Source: Verrucomicrobiota bacterium
GTDB lineage: Bacteria > Verrucomicrobiota > Verrucomicrobiia > Opitutales > Seribacteraceae
NCBI GenBank assembly: GCA_014382645.1
Contig: JACNJI010000358.1
Span: 1-10,039 of the forward strand
Reading direction: 5' to 3'
DNA: 10,039 nucleotides
The translations under genes were made by a program, and so were the position numbers. A model generated the notes under the pieces. It had not been told where the DNA came from. It saw only the letters and a list, made by a program, of their open reading frames with translations, and made no database searches. The stretch's first letter is position 1, and every line of letters begins with the position of its first letter. Shown here piece by piece: positions 5,501 to 10,039 of this stretch.

Positions 5501-7414
5501 ATGTGCGGAATTGCCGGGTTTATTCATCTTAACAACCAATCGGTTGAAGGTGGCAGCAAGATACTGACTTGCATGGGCGAACTTTTGGCTCATCGCGGGC
5601 CCGATGGCGAGGGATCATGGTTGGATGACTCGGGGAAGGTCGGACTGGCCCATCGTCGCCTAGCCATTATCGATTTAAGTTCGTCCGGGGCCCAGCCCAT
5701 GAAAGGCAGGAATGGAACTCTCATCACCTTGAACGGAGAGATTTACAACTATCTTGAATTGCAAGAGTCTTTGAGCGGCAGTTGGAATTTTTCATCTGAT
5801 TCCGATACGGAAACCGTTCTAGCGTCCTATGACAGATACGAGGAAGAGTGCGTAGATCACCTCCGAGGCATGTTCTCCTTTGCGATTTGGGACGATAGAA
5901 AGCAAAGGCTTTTTTGTGCGAGGGATCGCTTTGGCATCAAGCCCTTTTACTACGCGACGGTTGACGACGTCTTCTACTTCGCCTCGGAAGCCAAGGCTCT
6001 TCTGCCTGTCTTGCCCGATATCGAGACCGATGGCGAGGCGATGGCCGAGTACCTGACCTTTAACTTCGTAATCGGCGAAAATACTTTGTTCAAGGGAATC
6101 AAGCAATTGCTTCCCGGTCATGGCTTGATGATTAAGGGAGGCGAGGTGAGAACCTGGCGATACTGGGACGTTAACTATGAAGTGGATTGGAATCATGGGG
6201 AAGGTTGGTTTCAGGAGCGACTCCGCTCACTCCTTGACGATTCGATCGGCGTGCACCTTAGGTCGGACGTACCAGTTGGCGCGTACCTCTCGGGCGGAAT
6301 AGACTCAAGCCTGATGGCGATCCTAGCAGCCCGCAAGGATTCTCGGAACAGGGAGGCGTTTCATGGCCGTTTTCTAGAGTATCCCGGTTATGACGAAAGC
6401 AATTTTGCAGAAATGGCATCTGAGGCGATTGGTGGAAATTTGAACATTATCGACATTACTCACAAGGATTTCGAGGAAAACCTGAGGAAAGTAATTTATC
6501 ATTTGGATTATCCTGTGGCCGGCCCCGGGTCCTTTCCTCAGTACATGGTTTCCAAGCTTGCGGCGGAGAAGGTCAAGGTCGTTCTGGGAGGGCAGGGCGG
6601 GGATGAAATCTTCGGTGGATACGCCAGATACTTACTTGCATATTTCGAGCAATGTATAAACGCCGCGATTGATGGGACTTATAAAGACGGGAATTTTGTC
6701 GTAACGATTGAATCTATCATACCGAATCTGGGGATTCTAAGAGAATACAAGCCGATGATGCGTGAGTTTTGGAGGGAAGGTTTGTTCGGCAATCTGGAAG
6801 ACAGGTACTTCAGGCTGATCGATCGCTCTTCGGATATGGACAGGGAGATCGATTGGGGGGAATTGGACAAGGGGCGTGTCTTTGAGTCGTTTCGCGAAAT
6901 TTTCCTAAATAAGTCGAACGTCAGGAAAGGAGCGTATTTTGACCATATGACCCACTTTGACTTCAAGACTTTGCTGCCTGCCTTGTTGCAGGTTGAAGAC
7001 AGGATGAGCATGGCTCATGGCTTGGAAAGCAGAGTGCCTTTTCTTGACCACGAGCTTGTCGAATGCATCGCCACGGCTTCGGCAGAGGTAAAGTTCTCCG
7101 GGGGGAATATGAAGCATTTGATCAAGAAATCCTATGAAGGAGTGTTGCCCGATAGAATCGTTAATCGCAGGGACAAAATGGGTTTTCCCGTTCCGTTGAA
7201 GGAATGGCTTGGCAATGAACTCAATGGCATGGCGGAAGATATCTTTCATGGAATGAAACAACGCAATCGCCCCTTCATCAACTCAGGCGAAGTGCTGGCC
7301 AACTTTCAGTCCGCCGGACGATTCTCAAGAAAAGTTTGGAGTTTGATGAGTTTGGAAATCTGGCACCAGACCTTTCACGACCAGGCATCCTATTACAAGT
7401 CCTTGATAAAGTAG
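5501..7414 (+). CDS. asnB: Asparagine synthase (glutamine-hydrolysing)-family amidotransferase
   Basis: This 637-residue cytoplasmic enzyme is built from two domains. The N-terminal class II glutamine amidotransferase begins MCGIAGF, with Cys2 as the nucleophile that releases ammonia from glutamine. HRGPDGEG, LNGEIYNY, SDTETVL and the CARDRFGIKPFYY block follow. The C-terminal synthetase domain has the ATP-binding PP-loop SGGIDSS (264-270), GGQGGDEIFGGY and DRMSMAHGLESRVPFLDHE. Ammonia passes to an adenylated carboxylate: aspartate in true AsnB, but possibly a sugar acid in polysaccharide clusters. ATG 5501 is certain because Cys2 must follow directly; a purine-rich AAGGGAAGGA lies just upstream. 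Length and motifs are normal, so it should be active. Its place between an ABC exporter and a methyltransferase suggests, but does not prove, that it amidates a uronic acid of the glycan rather than making free asparagine. Confidence 0.9.
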   Translation: MCGIAGFIHLNNQSVEGGSKILTCMGELLAHRGPDGEGSWLDDSGKVGLAHRRLAIIDLSSSGAQPMKGRNGTLITLNGEIYNYLELQESLSGSWNFSSDSDTETVLASYDRYEEECVDHLRGMFSFAIWDDRKQRLFCARDRFGIKPFYYATVDDVFYFASEAKALLPVLPDIETDGEAMAEYLTFNFVIGENTLFKGIKQLLPGHGLMIKGGEVRTWRYWDVNYEVDWNHGEGWFQERLRSLLDDSIGVHLRSDVPVGAYLSGGIDSSLMAILAARKDSRNREAFHGRFLEYPGYDESNFAEMASEAIGGNLNIIDITHKDFEENLRKVIYHLDYPVAGPGSFPQYMVSKLAAEKVKVVLGGQGGDEIFGGYARYLLAYFEQCINAAIDGTYKDGNFVVTIESIIPNLGILREYKPMMREFWREGLFGNLEDRYFRLIDRSSDMDREIDWGELDKGRVFESFREIFLNKSNVRKGAYFDHMTHFDFKTLLPALLQVEDRMSMAHGLESRVPFLDHELVECIATASAEVKFSGGNMKHLIKKSYEGVLPDRIVNRRDKMGFPVPLKEWLGNELNGMAEDIFHGMKQRNRPFINSGEVLANFQSAGRFSRKVWSLMSLEIWHQTFHDQASYYKSLIK

Positions 7415-7432
7415 GTTGCGTTTCTCTATTCC

Positions 7433-8347
7433 ATGTTAACAAAAATCGCCGTCCATCTATCGAGGAAAATCAAGCGTTGGCTTGCCTCTGGAAAAGGATC
7501 CGCGGCCTACTGGAATGCGAGCTTGGTGGCCACTCGCCCATTCCGGACAAAACAAGAATCCCTTGAGCATTTCCACTGGAGAAATGCCCAATATCCTGGA
7601 TATATCGATCTTATGCCTGTCGGTGGGCAGGATGGGAAAGTCGTGGTCGACTATGGATGCGGGCCGGGGAATGACCTTGTGGGGTTCTCCGTTTTTTCCA
7701 AACCTTCCAAGCTTTACGGAATGGATGTTTCCGCACCAGCCCTTCAGGTAGCAAGCCAACGAATCGAATTGCATGAAGCCCCCGTCGAGCTAGTTCAACT
7801 CGATGAGGTCGAAAACAAGCTGCCCTTGGATAGTGAGTCCGTCGATTATATCCACACCTCCGGCGTTCTTCATCACTGCCTTAATCTTGACCGGATCCTC
7901 GAGGAGTTTTATCGAATACTTAAGCCAACGGGTCAAGTATCCGTGATGATCTATAATTCGGAGAGCGTATGGTTTCACCTATATGTTGGCTATATGTGGA
8001 AACTGAAATGGAAAAAAAACAAAGATCTCTCCACTCGTGAAGCGTTTCGGTTGACCACGGACGGCAAGGAGTGCCCGATTTCTCGATGCTATGAAAAGAA
8101 GGAGTTCATAGACCTTTTCTCAAAAGCCGGCTTCATTGGTTCCCACACTGGGAATGCCATGTCGCTCCACGAGTTAGGATGCATGGATCATCGATTTGAT
8201 GCCTTGGCAGACCGAAGCTTTCCCCCCGAACACAGGGATTTTATTTCCAATCTAACCTTTGACCCGCGCGGTTTTCCTTTGCATAAGGGAGAGATCGCAG
8301 GAATCAACGCCTGTTTTACTTTTAGCAAACAACAAATATCTGCATGA
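7433..8347 (+). CDS. Class I SAM-dependent methyltransferase
   Basis: This 304-residue Rossmann-fold methyltransferase should move a methyl group from S-adenosylmethionine to a substrate, probably a sugar or sugar carboxyl in this cluster. Motif I is VDYGCGPG (72-79); an acidic residue that would hold the SAM ribose is D98 in YGMDVS; LPLDSESVDYIHTSGVLHH (130-148) and RILKPTGQVSVMIYN (161-175) are the later motifs of the Methyltransf_11 group. Before the core is a segment with HFHWRNAQYPGYIDLMPV (47-64), which I recall from other surface-polysaccharide methyltransferases. The C-terminal third (about 190-304) lacks a recognised domain and probably shapes the acceptor site. The gene starts 18 bp after the amidotransferase stop without an obvious Shine-Dalgarno, and its TGA overlaps the next ATG as ATGA. 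Both arrangements point to coupled translation within one operon. The acceptor is unknown. Confidence 0.85.
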   Translation: MLTKIAVHLSRKIKRWLASGKGSAAYWNASLVATRPFRTKQESLEHFHWRNAQYPGYIDLMPVGGQDGKVVVDYGCGPGNDLVGFSVFSKPSKLYGMDVSAPALQVASQRIELHEAPVELVQLDEVENKLPLDSESVDYIHTSGVLHHCLNLDRILEEFYRILKPTGQVSVMIYNSESVWFHLYVGYMWKLKWKKNKDLSTREAFRLTTDGKECPISRCYEKKEFIDLFSKAGFIGSHTGNAMSLHELGCMDHRFDALADRSFPPEHRDFISNLTFDPRGFPLHKGEIAGINACFTFSKQQISA

Positions 8348-9279
8348 AAATATTAATCTCTGGAGGATGTGGGCAAATCGGTTCCCGCACAACGGAAATG
8401 CTCTTGGAGCGAGGCGACGAAGTCCTTGCTGTCGATAACTTTGCCACTGGCAGGCGAATTCATCTCCCGGAATCACATCCCGGTCTGACTTTCGTGGAGG
8501 GAAGCATTGCCGACAAGGAACTCGTTGACAAATTGGCCTCAGAATTCAAGCCCCATGCCATCGTTCACACGGCTGCTTCCTACAAAGATCCCGATGATTG
8601 GCACAACGATACCCTGACCAATTGCGTAGGTGGAGCCAACCTGGTCCGGGCCGCCTTGGCCAACGAGGTTTCTCGCTTCATTTATTTCCAGACTGCCCTT
8701 TGTTACGGGGTCAAACCCCTCGAGCAACCGATCACACTCAATCACCCGAAATTCCCGGCCAATTCCTCGTATGCGATCTCCAAGACCGCGGCCGAGGATT
8801 ACATCGAGATCTCGGGTCTGGATTACGTGACCTTCCGGTTAGCCAATGTGATTGGCCCTCGTAACGTCTCGGGGCCGCTCCCCATTTTTTATCAAAGACT
8901 GACCGATGGGAAAAAATGCTTTGTAACAATGGCCCGTCGAGATTTCGTCTTCGTGGGAGACCTTTGCCGAGCTGTCTTGCGGGCAATCGACGGGACTGGT
9001 TCCGGGGCTTATCACTTTTCCTCCGGCAAGGACGTTGCCATAAAGGAATTGTATGATGCCGTGGTGGAGGCCATGGACTTGCCCGAGTATCCCGAACCCG
9101 AAATCCGGGAATTGGGCCCGGATGACGCTCCATCCATCCTCCTGGATCCGTCCCGCACCGTTGAGGATTTCGGAGAGATGGAGTTTACTCCTCTTTCTGA
9201 AACCGCTCAGGCTGGAATAGATTACTTCCGTGAGTTCGGAGCATCCGGCGGTTACACCCACTTGAAGCACGACAAGTAA
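8344..9279 (+). CDS. NAD-dependent epimerase/dehydratase (second SDR)
   Basis: This 311-residue extended SDR has the NAD-binding motif SGGCGQIGS (6-14), D31 at the end of the second strand, VHTAA (74-78) and the catalytic Tyr-Lys pair in SYAISK (Y143, K147). The strand that usually reads like SSxxVYG is FQTALCYG here, with Thr117 in the place of the usual Ser/Thr, and FRLANVIGPRN resembles the substrate-contact block of sugar epimerases. It is clearly different in sequence from the epimerase at 2683, so it is not a recent duplicate and probably acts on another nucleotide sugar. The start overlaps the methyltransferase stop by 4 bp and lacks its own Shine-Dalgarno, so translation is probably coupled. 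Base composition is visibly more GC-rich than in the first epimerase. Reaction (epimerase, reductase or dehydratase) and substrate cannot be settled from the sequence. Confidence 0.85.
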   Translation: MKILISGGCGQIGSRTTEMLLERGDEVLAVDNFATGRRIHLPESHPGLTFVEGSIADKELVDKLASEFKPHAIVHTAASYKDPDDWHNDTLTNCVGGANLVRAALANEVSRFIYFQTALCYGVKPLEQPITLNHPKFPANSSYAISKTAAEDYIEISGLDYVTFRLANVIGPRNVSGPLPIFYQRLTDGKKCFVTMARRDFVFVGDLCRAVLRAIDGTGSGAYHFSSGKDVAIKELYDAVVEAMDLPEYPEPEIRELGPDDAPSILLDPSRTVEDFGEMEFTPLSETAQAGIDYFREFGASGGYTHLKHDK

Positions 9280-9304
9280 TCGAACTTTCCTTCAGTCTTT
9301 CACC

Positions 9305-10039
9305 GTGAACCTCGAGTGCCCCTTTCATGAATTCAGTCTGCCCGAAGAAGGTGGAGCATGTCCCGAGTGTGGATTCGTTGTCGAAACCACACTTGGAGGC
9401 AAACACCATTTCCGTCGAGTAGGGGAACCAAAGGGAATCTATGATTCTTACGAAGATGCCTATGAAGGATTGGCGGAGGATGATCTTGCTTCATCCATTT
9501 ATGCAGAGGAATACCAACGTGACCTTGCTCGTGAAACATACTCGTGCATTGGTTCGGTTTCGGGGCTCGAAGTGGCAGAACTTGGCGTGGGGCAGGGCTT
9601 CCTCCAAAGGCATTTGCTAGAAGCCAAGCCCAAGAGTTTGCTGGCGCTGGACATTGCCGAGAACTATGTTCGGAACGTTCGCCATATTTACGAGAGTTCG
9701 GGAAACGAATCGACTTCCTTCCTTACCTCGGTCGGAAACGTGGAGTTCATGCCTTACCGAGAGAGTTTCGACGTTGTAGTCGCCACTGACATTTTGGAAC
9801 ATGTTCTGAATCATGGTAACGCTCTTTCTCGCATCTCTCGAATGCTGAAGACAAATGGCCGCTTTTGGTGTCGCGTACCCAATGAAGAGGTTCTGGGTCA
9901 ATACAGCATATACAATGGTCAAAAATACGAGTGCGCGCACCTTCGTTTTTTTGATAAATCATCGCTCGGCGCCCAGCTTAAGGAAGCAGGTTGTGGTTCG
10001 ATTTCCTGCAATAAGTTCGGTTTCCAGTCTCATCGCTGG
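9305..10039 (+). CDS. SAM-dependent methyltransferase with N-terminal zinc-ribbon-like motif, 3' end missing
   Basis: The frame is open from GTG 9305 to the window end (245 complete codons) and continues beyond it. The N-terminus reads as a small metal-binding motif: C5-P-F-H8 and C19-P-E-C22-G, spaced like a zinc ribbon. A class I methyltransferase core follows: ELGVGQGF (92-99) as SAM motif I, LALDIAEN (113-120) with D116 for the SAM ribose, DILEHV (162-167), and RMLKTNGRFWCRVPN (179-193). HLRFFDKSSL (212-221) and the AGC segment resemble the end of Methyltransf_11/23 domains. GTG 9305 lies 25 bp after the preceding stop and places the first cysteine at residue 5, typical of such ribbons. 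The frame is open further upstream, but no better start was seen. No clear Shine-Dalgarno is present. It probably methylates a sugar of the glycan; C-methyltransferases of deoxysugars also carry N-terminal zinc motifs, but that link is uncertain. Confidence 0.82.
   Translation, partial: MNLECPFHEFSLPEEGGACPECGFVVETTLGGKHHFRRVGEPKGIYDSYEDAYEGLAEDDLASSIYAEEYQRDLARETYSCIGSVSGLEVAELGVGQGFLQRHLLEAKPKSLLALDIAENYVRNVRHIYESSGNESTSFLTSVGNVEFMPYRESFDVVVATDILEHVLNHGNALSRISRMLKTNGRFWCRVPNEEVLGQYSIYNGQKYECAHLRFFDKSSLGAQLKEAGCGSISCNKFGFQSHRW

Noticed and set aside
5819..7261. Several reverse-strand open frames of 110-125 codons opposite the amidotransferase gene
   Set aside because: They mirror a fully conserved AsnB-family coding region and show no independent motifs or start signals.
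8738..9270. Two long reverse-strand open frames opposite the second epimerase
   Set aside because: The forward gene has complete SDR motifs through the same interval; the reverse frames are low-complexity Arg/Pro-rich or lack any family motif and are antisense shadows.
1..10039. CRISPR array, tRNA/rRNA genes, insertion sequences or attachment sites
   Set aside because: No regularly spaced direct repeats, no transposase or integrase coding, and no RNA gene signature were seen on either strand.

Overview
The window looks like bacterial chromosome with moderate base composition: AT-rich at the left end, drifting to visibly more GC-rich at the right. It has two parts. Positions 1-910 hold toxin-antitoxin genes: the 3' end of a PIN-domain (VapC-type) toxin that seems to carry a frameshift, then an intact AbrB-type antitoxin / MazF-PemK-type toxin pair whose genes overlap. 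From 1011 to the right edge every gene lies on the + strand and belongs to a surface-polysaccharide (O-antigen, capsule or exopolysaccharide-like) cluster that continues past the window.

The polysaccharide genes in order are: a WecA/TagO-type polyprenyl-phosphate sugar-1-phosphate transferase with an unusual C-terminal extension (1011-2558); an NAD-dependent sugar epimerase/dehydratase (2683-3651); an ABC exporter of the MsbA/PglK kind whose Walker A lysine is preceded by Val instead of Gly (3690-5438); an AsnB-type glutamine amidotransferase (5501-7414); a SAM-dependent methyltransferase (7433-8347); a second, different NAD-dependent epimerase/dehydratase overlapping it by 4 bp (8344-9279); and a second methyltransferase with an N-terminal zinc-ribbon-like cysteine motif, open to the window end (9305-10039).

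Inferred working model: the WecA-like enzyme loads the first sugar phosphate onto undecaprenyl phosphate at the membrane. The two SDR enzymes supply modified nucleotide sugars, and the amidotransferase and methyltransferases decorate sugars. The ABC exporter then flips the finished lipid-linked oligosaccharide or otherwise exports it. No glycosyltransferase, polymerase (Wzy) or Wzx flippase is present here, so those steps must be encoded elsewhere, probably downstream.

The organism cannot be fixed from the sequence. TTG and GTG starts, weak or absent Shine-Dalgarno sites before several genes, the extended WecA-like protein and the toxin-antitoxin types would fit a PVC-group bacterium such as Verrucomicrobiota (Opitutae), but this is a guess of low confidence. 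No rRNA, tRNA, CRISPR array, transposase or convincing intrinsic terminator was seen. The strongest oddities are the Gly-to-Val change in the ABC exporter, the C-terminal extension of the WecA-like protein, a row of alternating TTGAT half-sites ahead of the toxin-antitoxin pair, and the broken PIN toxin. I do not see firm evidence of a wholly new system.
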